This document shows, piece by piece, positions 7,587 through 16,100 of a DNA stretch of 64,000 nucleotides (position 1 is its first letter; each line of letters starts with the position of its first letter). The stretch comes from JBBDYG01 sp040901765. GTDB lineage: Bacteria > Planctomycetota > Planctomycetia > Pirellulales > Lacipirellulaceae. Location: contig JBBDYG010000043.1 of the NCBI GenBank assembly GCA_040901765.1, positions 1-64,000 on the forward strand, written 5' to 3'. A model generated the notes under the pieces. It did no database searches. It saw only the letters and a program-made list of their open reading frames with translations, and was not told where the DNA came from. The translations under genes and the position numbers were made by a program.

Positions 7587-8240
7587 TCAGGTGGTCATCT
7601 CGCTCGCCAGAAGATTGAGCGCCAGGTCGGCATCCACCGCCTGCCCGCGCAGCCAGCGCACGAACTGATGGAGCATCAGCCCCGCGGCGATGCTCGCCGC
7701 ATAGAGCGTGCTGCGGGCCGTGCAAGCGCCAACCTGTGCTTCCGTCTCGGGAAACAGCGTCGTTGGATAATGCTTGCGGCTCTGTTCATCCGCCACTACC
7801 AGAATCCGCAGCACCTCGCCGCGCATCCGGCCATCGACCCAGAACGCAGCGCCCCGTCCTACCTTCCGCCAGATGGCTGCCCGGGTGTCGATCGAATCGA
7901 CGCAGCAGAAGATGAAATTGGACAGGTGGCCAACGGGCCGAAACCGGTCGGGGACTTCGGCCGTGGCGATCTGACCGTCGTAGCGCTGCAGGGCGCCGGC
8001 CAGGGCATGGACCTTGCGGTGGCCCACGTCATCTAGGCAATAGCCTTGGGTGGTCACGTTCGACAGGTCGACTGTATCGTGGTCAATGAGTATAAAACGC
8101 CTTACTCCCAGCGCCGCCAGTTGCAGCGCCACCTGCCGGCCGATGGCGCCCACGCCAATCACCGTGGCCGTGAGGTGTTCGAGCTGCTCCTGCGGCACGA
8201 GGCCCTGTTGGCGGCTGAATCGTTCTTCGGTACTGGTCAA
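7587..8240 (-). CDS. E1-like ThiF-family adenylyltransferase (Ubl cassette B)
   Basis: A compact 217-residue E1/ThiF protein. The nucleotide loop VIGVGAIGRQVALQL (glycines 29-34), the acidic strand LIDHDTVDLSNVTTQGY and the second acidic loop CCVDSIDTR are all present. C173 in QVGACTARSTLYAASIAAG sits where ThiF/E1 proteins carry the transfer cysteine or its equivalent. It lacks the CxxC zinc pairs seen in the cassette A E1, so it is a minimal adenylation domain. It should activate the C-terminus of the beta-grasp protein encoded three genes upstream. The start overlaps the stop of the JAB gene as ATGA (8240/8237). A terminator follows 43 bases downstream, so this is the last gene of cassette B. 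Confidence 0.9.
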   Translation of the reverse strand: MTSTEERFSRQQGLVPQEQLEHLTATVIGVGAIGRQVALQLAALGVRRFILIDHDTVDLSNVTTQGYCLDDVGHRKVHALAGALQRYDGQIATAEVPDRFRPVGHLSNFIFCCVDSIDTRAAIWRKVGRGAAFWVDGRMRGEVLRILVVADEQSRKHYPTTLFPETEAQVGACTARSTLYAASIAAGLMLHQFVRWLRGQAVDADLALNLLASEMTT

Positions 8241-9016
8241 TAGAATTCTCCGTTAGAGGCACGCTCGTACTCGTCCCACTCCGCCAGCCACGAGTCATGC
8301 TCTTGTTGCTCGACGGTCTGGGAGCGATCCGAATCTTGTTGTTTGGTCTCGACCTGCTCAAAGTCGGTGAACCAGTCCTGGTCTTCCCACCATCTCTGTT
8401 CTTCTGTGTCTGGCCGCGGCTGGCTGACAGCAGGAGGCTCTGCTGGCCGAACACAGGCTCGATACTCGTCGAGCCACAGGCCATGCTCCGTCGCCGGAAA
8501 GGGCTGCGCATAGTCGACGCTGACCGGCAGCTCGATCGACCCGCCCGGCCCGGCCGAAAACCGCAGCCTGGCGTAGGTGCTTCCATTCTGAGCCAAGATG
8601 AACATCACGGCCCACGTGTTACGGCCAAACACCCGCGCGAAGGTCGTTTCATCCGTGTTACTCGGCATGGCCGAGCTCCCCGGGTGGGTATGGATCCACA
8701 GCCGGCCACACTGCTCCGGTGAAACACCCTGCTCCACCTGCTGGTCAAAATAATCGGCCACCCCTGCGTCGTCGAATTCGACGCTCGACCAGGTGCAGAC
8801 TTGTCCCACAAGCTGCACCTCCTCGACGAACAAGAGGTCTTCAGAAGGGGCGATTCCGAATCCTCCCACCTCGGTCTCCCCCACATCACGCAGGAACAGC
8901 AGCTTGGCCCAGGCATACGGCGAGAACCGCAGGCTCGGCGCCGGCGGGCGGAATACTCTCCGCTGCGGACGCCGCTTCCCATTCTTCCTCTCGGCAGTTT
9001 TTACACGTTCGGTCAT
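8237..9016 (-). CDS. JAB/MPN (JAMM) peptidase of Ubl cassette B
   Basis: A 259-residue protein starting at the ATG at 9016, about 9 bases after an AAGGTG; the frame is open to 9262 but upstream residues are low-complexity shadow of the preceding gene. The MPN domain (about 25-170) has a full JAMM site: E49 in ETEVGGFGI, H109 and H111 in HTHPG, S119 and D122 in SNTDE. The C-terminal 85 residues are acidic and rich in Trp, Gln and Asp, with no recognised fold. No membrane segment is seen, unlike the cassette A enzyme. It is expected to process or remove the cassette B Ubl. The 5' end overlaps the E2-RING gene by 131 bases in another frame, and the 3' end overlaps the E1 start (ATGA). Confidence 0.88.
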   Translation of the reverse strand: MTERVKTAERKNGKRRPQRRVFRPPAPSLRFSPYAWAKLLFLRDVGETEVGGFGIAPSEDLLFVEEVQLVGQVCTWSSVEFDDAGVADYFDQQVEQGVSPEQCGRLWIHTHPGSSAMPSNTDETTFARVFGRNTWAVMFILAQNGSTYARLRFSAGPGGSIELPVSVDYAQPFPATEHGLWLDEYRACVRPAEPPAVSQPRPDTEEQRWWEDQDWFTDFEQVETKQQDSDRSQTVEQQEHDSWLAEWDEYERASNGEFY

Positions 9017-9914
9017 CGGTAACACACCTTTTACAATAGAGTTCGTCGCAATGAGCGCACTTCTTCTGGCATGCCGCACAGACGTATTCATCGCACTCGG
9101 TGCAGGTTTCGACACAGCCATGGCAGCGGACCTGACTGCACGACTCGCAGAGCCGGCTGCACTCGTCACAGACGTCGTTGTCGCACCCCTGGCACCAAAT
9201 GCGCTCCTCTTCGCTGGCCCGGTAGCCGCAGTCGATGCAGGCCACCCGGCTTGAGTCATCAAAGCCGTCGTAGGCGCTCTCGGGGTTGTAGTTCCGCAGC
9301 ACCTGTCGGACGATCACGAAGAGGTCGTAGATCCGGCCCTGCTCGAGCGCCTGGGCAATGGAATACGCGGCCTCCCCTTCACAGAGAACGCCGCTCCGCA
9401 CATGAGGATGGGGCGTCTCCTCGTCAATCGGTTCCAGCGCGTGGACCTGATAGGCACGCCCGGGCTGGTCGAACGTGGACCACTTGAGCTCGATCGCGAA
9501 GGGCCCCAGATACTGATCGGCCAGTTCAATCGCCTCGGTCACCACGGTGAAGGTGGATTCCTCAAAGCAGATCTCTAGCCCTCCGAATTCTTCTTCCAGG
9601 GCCACGAGATCCCGAAACAGGTCGGTTAGTAGGACGATCGGACGAGGTTTGGCAAGTTTGGCGACTGAGGCCGCCAAGGCATCGAGCTGCACTTTCATCG
9701 CGCGCAGGTCATGCGCGACTTCCGGCTCGATGAGCGCCAGGCTCGACTGCCAGCCTCGATTATGCAGCCGGGCGATCCGCACGAGTTGCCGTCGGCACCG
9801 CCGCCACTGGTCGCGAGGCAGCGTCAGCTGCGCGGCGAACTGGTCTTGGCGCACGAGCCGCTGGTGCATGTCGCGGGCGGCTCGCCACAGTTTTTTGACA
9901 CGGTCGCGATCCAT
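8886..9914 (-). CDS. E2-like domain fused to a cysteine-rich RING-like array
   Basis: A 342-residue protein. Residues 1-90 are helical and charged. Residues 105-215 look like a divergent UBC/RWD (E2) fold: LADQYLGPFAIELKW, then TPHPHVRSGVLCEGE, with H169, H171 and a candidate catalytic cysteine C178, then RQVLRNYNPESAYDG. HPH followed by LCxGE is the pattern of one of the bacterial E2-like groups. Residues 226-307 carry ten CxxC pairs in 82 residues (CQGC, CDEC, CESC, CHGC, CTEC, CAAC, CAHC, CKRC, CKNC and the first CIDC), a multi-treble-clef or RING-like array. E2 and E3-like functions would then sit in one chain. The tail after the last CxxC overlaps the JAB start and is probably unconserved. 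E2 identity is good but not certain. Confidence 0.8.
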   Translation of the reverse strand: MDRDRVKKLWRAARDMHQRLVRQDQFAAQLTLPRDQWRRCRRQLVRIARLHNRGWQSSLALIEPEVAHDLRAMKVQLDALAASVAKLAKPRPIVLLTDLFRDLVALEEEFGGLEICFEESTFTVVTEAIELADQYLGPFAIELKWSTFDQPGRAYQVHALEPIDEETPHPHVRSGVLCEGEAAYSIAQALEQGRIYDLFVIVRQVLRNYNPESAYDGFDDSSRVACIDCGYRASEEERIWCQGCDNDVCDECSRLCESCSQVRCHGCVETCTECDEYVCAACQKKCAHCDELYCKRCVTDDRTCKNCREEEWEAASAAESIPPAGAEPAVLAVCLGQAAVPA

Positions 9915-9989
9915 AACGGGTTATCTCGCTTGGATAAGGAAAGAAGAGCCGGAGCGGCAAGTGCCGCTCCGACCCTGGAAAGCAGACGT

Positions 9990-10208
9990 TTACGCCCCGT
10001 GGATTTTTTGGGGCGTGAAGCTCACGCGGTCGCCCTCCTGAAGCGTTTGATCGCGCGGAGCGGGCTGGCGATTGACGCGGATCAGGTAGCCGCTCGGGTC
10101 GCCGCTGTGGACCTGCTGCGCGAACAGCTCGGCGACCGTGGTGCCGTGGGAGATTTCCAGATGGTCGGCGAAGCCGCCGCCGTCGCAATTGATGAAAAAG
10201 ATTTTCAC
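9990..10208 (-). CDS. ThiS/MoaD-like beta-grasp protein (Ubl modifier of cassette B)
   Basis: A 72-residue protein if the GTG at 10208 is used. GGAG lies 10 bases upstream of it, and the sequence MKIFFINCDGGG begins the first beta strand at once. An open frame to 10274 exists but adds no plausible fold. The pattern strand-hairpin-helix (GTTVAELFAQQ), then YLIRVNRQP, TLQEGDRVSF and a short C-terminal strand matches ThiS/MoaD-type ubiquitin-fold proteins. The chain ends PQKIHGA, so the canonical terminal Gly-Gly is replaced by Gly-Ala. The E1 and JAB in the same operon make a conjugated modifier likely. It lies 62 bases after the small first gene and 75 bases before the E2-RING gene. Confidence 0.78.
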   Translation of the reverse strand: MKIFFINCDGGGFADHLEISHGTTVAELFAQQVHSGDPSGYLIRVNRQPAPRDQTLQEGDRVSFTPQKIHGA

Positions 10209-10270
10209 TGGGTAAGAACTCCGGGGGTGAAACGGGGTAGAAAGTGAAGTGAAAGGTCTGGTATTCAGGC

Positions 10271-10465
10271 TCAATCAGAGGGGCACAGCGCGTAGCGCTG
10301 CGCGTCGAGCTCGTCCCAATCGACGTAGCTGGCCAGCTCGTCATACGGCTCGGGATCGTGCGCGACGAGAAGCGGATCGGCGAGCGAGAAGCCAAGTCCC
10401 GCCACCATGCGGCGGCTTTCGCCGGTCGCCGCGGCGACCAGCCGGTTCAGATGATGTTGGGTCAT
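10271..10465 (-). CDS. Small 64-residue protein, first gene of Ubl cassette B
   Basis: The start ATG at 10465 is supported by a TAGGAG 8 bases upstream; the open frame continues to 10600 without another good start. The protein has a basic N-terminal half (LNRLVAAATGESRRMVAGLGFSLADP) and an acidic C-terminal half (DPEPYDELASYVDWDELDAQ). No cysteine pairs, signal or membrane segment is seen. I do not recognise a named family, but the compact size, good ribosome site and first place in the operon suggest a real gene. It could be a substrate, a chaperone or a regulator of the tag system. Confidence 0.65.
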   Translation of the reverse strand: MTQHHLNRLVAAATGESRRMVAGLGFSLADPLLVAHDPEPYDELASYVDWDELDAQRYALCPSD

Positions 10466-11278
10466 CGCGATTACTCCTACGAGTTGGAGGAATTGGATAG
10501 TGAAAGACGCAACTCCCAAGCGCCGCGGGGCGCACCGGGAGCCGCGTCGACAAACGAGGGAAAACGATCGGCCGAAACGCGCGCCACACGTGGGGGACAT
10601 GACGTCCAGAGTGGCAAGACGAGAAAGGAGTCACTCAGCGCGTCGCCGCAGCGAGCAGTTAATGACTTTCGAGCAATGCTTGCTCGGCTCGGAGCGCTTC
10701 GCTTCGTTTAACAAACGGCCCCAGCACGGGCCCACCGACCGGCGACAGATCGGCCTGCACTGGCCGGCTCGACGTGGGAGGCGCGGCAGATTGAGATTGA
10801 CCCTAGCGATTGGAGATGAAGCGCTTCGTCGCAAACCAGGCAGCATACGCCGCGGCGATCGCTCAGGACTTCAATGGTTAGGTTTCTCCAGGGTGATCGC
10901 GGGCGCTGCTGATCATGAACAGGTATTACTCCATGTTTATCGAATTCTAGCTATAGTGGGTTTACAATTTGCTACAGACGACTTCGCGAATAACGTCGAG
11001 GCTGTCGAGACTGAGATGCCTTCGCGCGACGGCTACATGAACCTAACCGTTGTCCCTGCTATAGGTTAGACGTTTTCAGCCGCGTCTCAGAGCTTCTCGG
11101 CAGCAACCAAACCGGTCGGCAAACTCCCGGGCTTCACAGCCCTCACCATGAGCCGGCAAATCCCTGGGACGTTTGCCGGACTGCAGATTTACGTCCTGTT
11201 TTGCAGACTCGGTTTGCCGCTTTATTGACGGCCAAAGTGTTGCCGCCAACTTTTCTTGGGACGGTTGTCGAAAAAGGC
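10466..11278. other. Intergenic region without a recognised gene
   Basis: This gap separates cassette B (leftward) from the blaI-like gene (rightward), so both promoters should be here. Several open frames exist, for example a plus-strand one from 10500 to 11069, but their Arg-rich composition and lack of motifs mark them as chance. A short inverted repeat (GGTTAGGTT near 10875, AACCTAACC near 11040) is visible. No clear promoter for cassette B was found. Confidence 0.5.
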
Positions 11279-11307
11279 TTGACGATGGTCGTTGACTTCG
11301 TTAGATT
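11279..11307 (+). promoter_or_regulatory. Candidate sigma-70-type promoter of the blaI-like gene
   Basis: TTGACG (11279-11284) and TAGATT (11302-11307) are separated by 17 bases and lie about 45 bases before the start codon. A second, overlapping TTGACT/TATTAA pair has a 15-base spacer. No clear BlaI-type dyad operator was recognised. Confidence 0.4.
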
Positions 11308-11351
11308 TAGCGTATTAAACGATCCGCCTCCTACTGCCAAGGTACTGCGTT

Positions 11352-11720
11352 ATGACTGCCACTCGCTTGGGGCGCGTTCAACTCCTCATCATGCAAACGC
11401 TGTGGAACAAGCGGCAAGCGACGGCCCGCGACATCACCGACGCTCTTAACGAATCGGAGCCGATCGCGCACAGCACGGTGCAGACACTGCTGCGCACGCT
11501 CGAAGACAAAGGCTCCATCGCGCATAAGAGCGAAGGCCGCACCTTCGTATTCTACCCGCTCGTAGCAGAAGACAAATACAAACGCTCGGCGACTCGCGAC
11601 CTGCTCGACCGGGTGTTCGGCGGCGATGTGGCGAGTCTCGTCGCCCACTTGCTCAAGAATGAGAAGATCTCGCGGAAGGAGCTGCGCGAAATCCGCCAAT
11701 TGATCGACGAGCAACCGTGA
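11352..11720 (+). CDS. BlaI/MecI/CopY-family transcriptional repressor
   Basis: A 122-residue winged-helix repressor of the BlaI/MecI family, close to the usual length. The N-terminal part (VQLLIMQTLWNKRQATARDITDALN, then IAHSTVQTLLRTLEDKGSIAHKSEGRTFVFYPL) is the typical HTH and wing. The C-terminal part (RSATRDLLDRVFGGDVASLVAHLLKNEKISRKELREIRQLID, quoted only as the pattern of DLLDRVF and SRKELREI) is the dimerisation helix pair. In the best-known systems, a BlaR1/MecR1 membrane protease destroys this repressor after sensing beta-lactam. Here the next gene encodes an M56 protease-like protein, 148 bases downstream, so the pair is conserved, although its signal is unknown. Confidence 0.93.
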   Translation: MTATRLGRVQLLIMQTLWNKRQATARDITDALNESEPIAHSTVQTLLRTLEDKGSIAHKSEGRTFVFYPLVAEDKYKRSATRDLLDRVFGGDVASLVAHLLKNEKISRKELREIRQLIDEQP

Positions 11721-11727
11721 AGATACG

Positions 11728-11818
11728 GTCGGCGATCGGCGATCAGCTTTCGGCCGTCACCGGGGAGTTAGCCCAATGTACTGTTCGGCTGATCGCTGAA
11801 AACTGACGGCTGACAGCC
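11728..11818. repeat. Palindromic intergenic repeat, GATCGGCGATCAGC family
   Basis: Two arms rich in CGGCTGATCGC-like words (about 11728-11757 and 11783-11818) form an imperfect inverted repeat between the blaI-like and M56 genes. Related palindromes occur at 38546-38627 and 47481-47572. Confidence 0.55.
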
Positions 11819-11868
11819 AGTATAGAGTCAACTCTAAAGGTATCACGCACTTTCCGAGGATCATTTCG

Positions 11869-13131
11869 ATGACTGGGCTATTCAATCAACAAGCGTTGTT
11901 GGATTTAGTTGGCGGTACGATCGAGCTGGGTGTCAATTGGCTGGTCCAATCGTCGCTGTTGATCGCCGCTGGCCTGTTGATCGGCCATAGCTTGCGCAAT
12001 CGCGGATCGGCGGTGCAGTCGGCCGTCTATCGCACGACGCTTGTCGCGGCGCTCGTCTGCCCGCTGGTGACGTGGGGACTCGCCTGGGCGGGCGTCACCG
12101 GTTGGTCGTTCTCGATGCCCGCGGCGTATTCGCTGCAGCTTGCGGAGCAGCCGGTACTGGCGCCGATCGTCGACACGCCGCCAGTCGTTGAAATCGCTGC
12201 GGCACCCGCAGCGTTAGAAATTCCCGCCCTTGAGTTCCCAACAGAGGTGGAGCTGTTGCCACCGCAGGCGGAGCTTGCACCGGATTTGGCCGCTACACCG
12301 ATCCAATTGCCCGCACCGGTCGCACCGCCGATCGAATCAGCAGCGCAATCAGCGCCGGTTGCCGAACCAACATGGCAACCGCAAATGCGGTGGTTCGGCA
12401 TGATCGCGATTGCGGCGGGCGTCGTGTGGTTTGCGGTCAGTCTCGTGCTATTGAGCCGCTTGACGCTCACTTGGTGGCGGCTGGCGCGACTGCGCCGCCG
12501 CGCCTGTCGCGCCGATGAACCGACGCTGGCGACCTGCCGGCAACTGGCGACCGCCATGCAAATCACGCCACCCGAAGTGCTGCACAGCCCGTTCTTGCCC
12601 AGCCCCTGCCTGGCGGGCCTGCGTAATCCGGCCGTGCTGCTGCCAGAATCCGAAATCCGGCTGCCGCTGCGCGACGTGCTAATCCACGAAGCTAGCCCAT
12701 CTCATCCGCCGCGATTGCCACTGGAACCTCCTGCGCCGGCTGGCGACCGGGGGGTTCTTTTTCCAACCGCTGCTATGGGTGCTGTCGCGACGCATCGAAG
12801 CCACCGCGGAAGAAGTCTGCGACGACTACGTGGTCACGCTCGGCGGCGATCGCCGCGATTACGCCCATCGGCTGGTCGACCTGGCCGAGCTTTCGGCGGT
12901 GCCGATGGCTGCCGGGGTGGGAATCATTTCACTGCGATCAATGCTCGCGCAGCGCGTGACGCGGATTCTCGACTCGTCGCGCTCGCTGTCGACCCGCGTC
13001 GGGCATGCGCTGCTTGCCGGGGTGCTGATTGGCGGCTTGCTGGCGACGCTGCTCGCTGGGCTAGTTGGCGTTGGTCCACGAACAACGGTAGCGGAGAACG
13101 AGGCGAGCGAAGTAGCGGGAGTGAAAGATAA
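11869..13131 (+). pseudogene. N-terminal half of a BlaR1/MecR1-like M56 protein, frameshifted
   Basis: The frame opens as an M56 (BlaR1-type) membrane protein. It has membrane segments near residues 25-45, 57-80 and 170-195, a Pro/Ala-rich periplasmic-type insert (about 95-165), and the conserved PEVLHSPFLPSPCLAGLRNPAVLLPE region. At DVLIHE (12676-12690) homology leaves this frame: reading on one base later gives HELAHLIRRDCHWN, the HExxH zinc site. One extra A at 12689-12690 explains the break exactly. Beyond it, residues 275-420 in this frame are Arg-rich nonsense ending at 13131. The protein continues in the next frame. The break may be a sequencing error, a true mutation or, less likely, programmed frameshifting. 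Confidence 0.75.
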
Positions 13132-16100
13132 CGATGAAAAGCAGGATGCGGAGCGGGAGCCGGATGAAAATTTGATTACAGTTCGCGGGCGAGTCATCGG
13201 TCCGGACGGCGAGGTAGTACGGGGGGCCGATGTTTGCGTCTTGCGCTGGTTCTGGAACTACGGCGAACCCAAGCCATTGGCGCAAGTAAAGTCGGATGAC
13301 GACGGACGATTCGAGATTTCTTATCGCAAGTCGCAGTTCTTTGGCACATCGGGGCGTCCGGACCAATGGCGCGAAGCAGCCATAACTGCATTTGCGGAAG
13401 GCTTCGGCCCCGGCTGGGTGACGTACAACGATCTTAGTGCCGGCGAAGAAGCAACGATTCGACTCGCCATGGACGACGTGCCAATCGAAGGTCGAATCGT
13501 CGATCTGGAAGGTAATGCCGTGTCCGATGCCATTATCGAAATCAGCTATCTCAGTCGGTCGCCCAAGGAGGATCTCACGGAATGGCTTGAAGCGGTGCAA
13601 GCACGGCAATCGATCGGAGGGGCTGCGAAGTTCCTTGGCGACAGCTTGCCGCTTTTTTCGGCGGGTCGTTTGCCGGACATTACCACTGACAAGGAAGGAC
13701 GGTTCCGCATCACGGAAATCGGCCGAGAACGCCGACTAACGATTCACGTGAAGGGACCGACAATTGTTACCGACACGCTCTCGATTGTAACGCGCGCGAT
13801 GGAACCGCTCTCGCAACCGGCGTTCGACTTTCCCGATTCCCACGACGAAACGAACTACGGCGCGCAGTTTGAATACGCTGCCGCTCCGTCCCGGCCGTTT
13901 GAGGGCGTTGTACGTGATGCGAAAACGGGTGAGCCAATTGCGGGCGTTGAAATCTGGAGCACCCAGTTTGCAGGCCAGAAGATTTCCGGTGTCCACACGA
14001 TCAAAACAAAGACCGACGAGAATGGGCGCTATCGCTTAGAAGGAATGCCGAAGGGCGACGGCAATCGCGTGGTCGTGGTACCCACCGATCTGCCGTATTT
14101 CACTTCAGCAGTGGACGTCCCCAATCCACCCGGCATTGAGCCAGTTGAGTTAAATATCGAACTGCATCGCGGGACGTGGGTCACTGGTCGAGTAACCGAC
14201 AAGCTGACCGGCAAAGGCGTGCCGGCGCGGATGTACTACATTCCATTTCCAGACAACCAGTTTGCGCACGATACGCCGGAATTTGTCGAACGAAATCATG
14301 GTGCAATTCAAGATCGTTATCGCACGGCTGAAGATGGAACGTATCGCGTTGTGGTGCTCCCGGGACGCGGAGTCGTTGCCGCCGATGCAATTATGGACGC
14401 CTATCCGGGCGGGCAAGGCTATGAGCAGATTCCGGAGCTGCGGGACCGCAACTCATTTATGAAGTTTGGCGGTGTACCGCCCAGTCCGAAATTTCCAACC
14501 GCCGTAAAAGAACTCACCATTGACGAAAATGACCTGGAGACAGCGTGTGATTTTGCGCTGGAGTCCGGACGAAGTCTGACGCTCTCCGTCGTCGATCCCG
14601 AAGGCCTACCCCTGCAGGGCGTATCCGTTTCGGGAACACGCGAGGTGCATGACACGCAACGGCAAATGCCCGATGCCAATTTCGAAATCATCGCGATGCG
14701 CGACGCCGAAACTCGGACCGTCTTATTGCGTCACGAGGAGCGGCGGCTAGGAAAAGCCCTACATGTGACTGCCAATGAAGGCGTGCAGAAATCGATCACG
14801 GTACAGCTTGAGCCGCTGGCTACGGTCACAGGCCAACTGGTTGGCGCCGCGGGGGAGCCCGTTCGGGGCGTTCATCTGCGGATCGACGTCGATGGCGAAG
14901 ACGGCTTTGGCAAGAATCTGCGGAGTACGGCCACCGACAAAGAGGGCCGCTTCCACCACGACGAGTTTCTGCCGGGACTGGCATACAACATCTTAGCCGA
15001 AGGAGCAGACGTCGAGTTTGCAGTGGTTGCCCGAAAGCTCGAAGTGCAGCCGGGCGAAACGGTCGATCTCGGAACCATCGACATAACAATCGATGAACGG
15101 CCAGAGCCAGTGCGGACGAAACCTAAGACTATCTCGGCCCATCAGCCCGCGGCGTCAAAAGTGGTTGCCGTCCGCGGCCGCGTCGTCGATGGCGACGGCA
15201 ATCCCGTGCCAAACGCACAGATCATCGCGACGCAGTCGCGGTGGATCGATAGCCAGTATATGAATACCGAGCACCGGACGATGGCCAACGCGCGGAGCGG
15301 CGCGGATGGGACATTCAAGCTGGCGGTGCCCAAAGTTGAAGCTGCCGATTATCGCAAAGACCGGCTGGCATCGTTTGCGTGGAAGCCACCGGCGGTGATG
15401 GCAACGGTGCCGGGCCACTTGTCGACGTGGGTCAGCGGCGGCGAGATGCCGGTGGAAGGAAAGGATCCGTTTGCCGGCGAAGTCACGCTGCGACTCGACA
15501 ACGAATCGCCGACGATTCGCGGACGGCTGGTGAATCTCGAAGGCCAACCACTGTCGGGACTGAATGTGCAGATGAAGATGCTCGCCGTGGCGGAGCCGGG
15601 CAAGGTCGATGCGTGGCTGGCGAACGTCGAACGCCTGCGCAAAGAAGGTAAGCTGCCGCGAGCCGATGCAGACTTCACTTTTTGGTCCTCGGCGATGGTC
15701 ATGAGCGGGCCGGACGCCGCACTGAAGAATCGGCAAAGCGCCTACTTCCCGATGGAGACGCGGCTTTTGCCGGGGCATCCATCATTCCCCGCTGCCGTGC
15801 AAAGCGACGCGCAGGGTCGGTTTGAAATCACGGGCTTGCCGCTGGATTGCCTGGCGGAACTTGAAATCTCTGGGCCGGGCGTGATGACCGACTTCGTTAG
15901 CGTGGTGACGCGCGACATCCAGCGGATCGACGTACCCAACACCAGTTTTGCCGGCGGAGGTAGCTCTGGCTACAACGGCCTGAAATTTGATCACCCAGTC
16001 GCACCAGGCACGGCAATTCTCGGCACTTTGACAGATGCCGATTCGAACAAGCCAATTCAAGGCGCCCGCGTGATGGCATCGACGAGCATGAACCGCATGC

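Noticed and set aside
10500..11069. 189-residue plus-strand open frame upstream of the blaI-like gene
   Set aside because: Arg-rich beginning, no ribosome site or motif, and it overlaps the leader of cassette B; read as chance.
11352..13131. Beta-lactam resistance regulator-sensor pair
   Set aside because: The BlaI and M56 families are present, but no beta-lactamase or penicillin-binding protein gene is nearby, and such pairs are common in planctomycetes with unknown signals; no resistance role is claimed.
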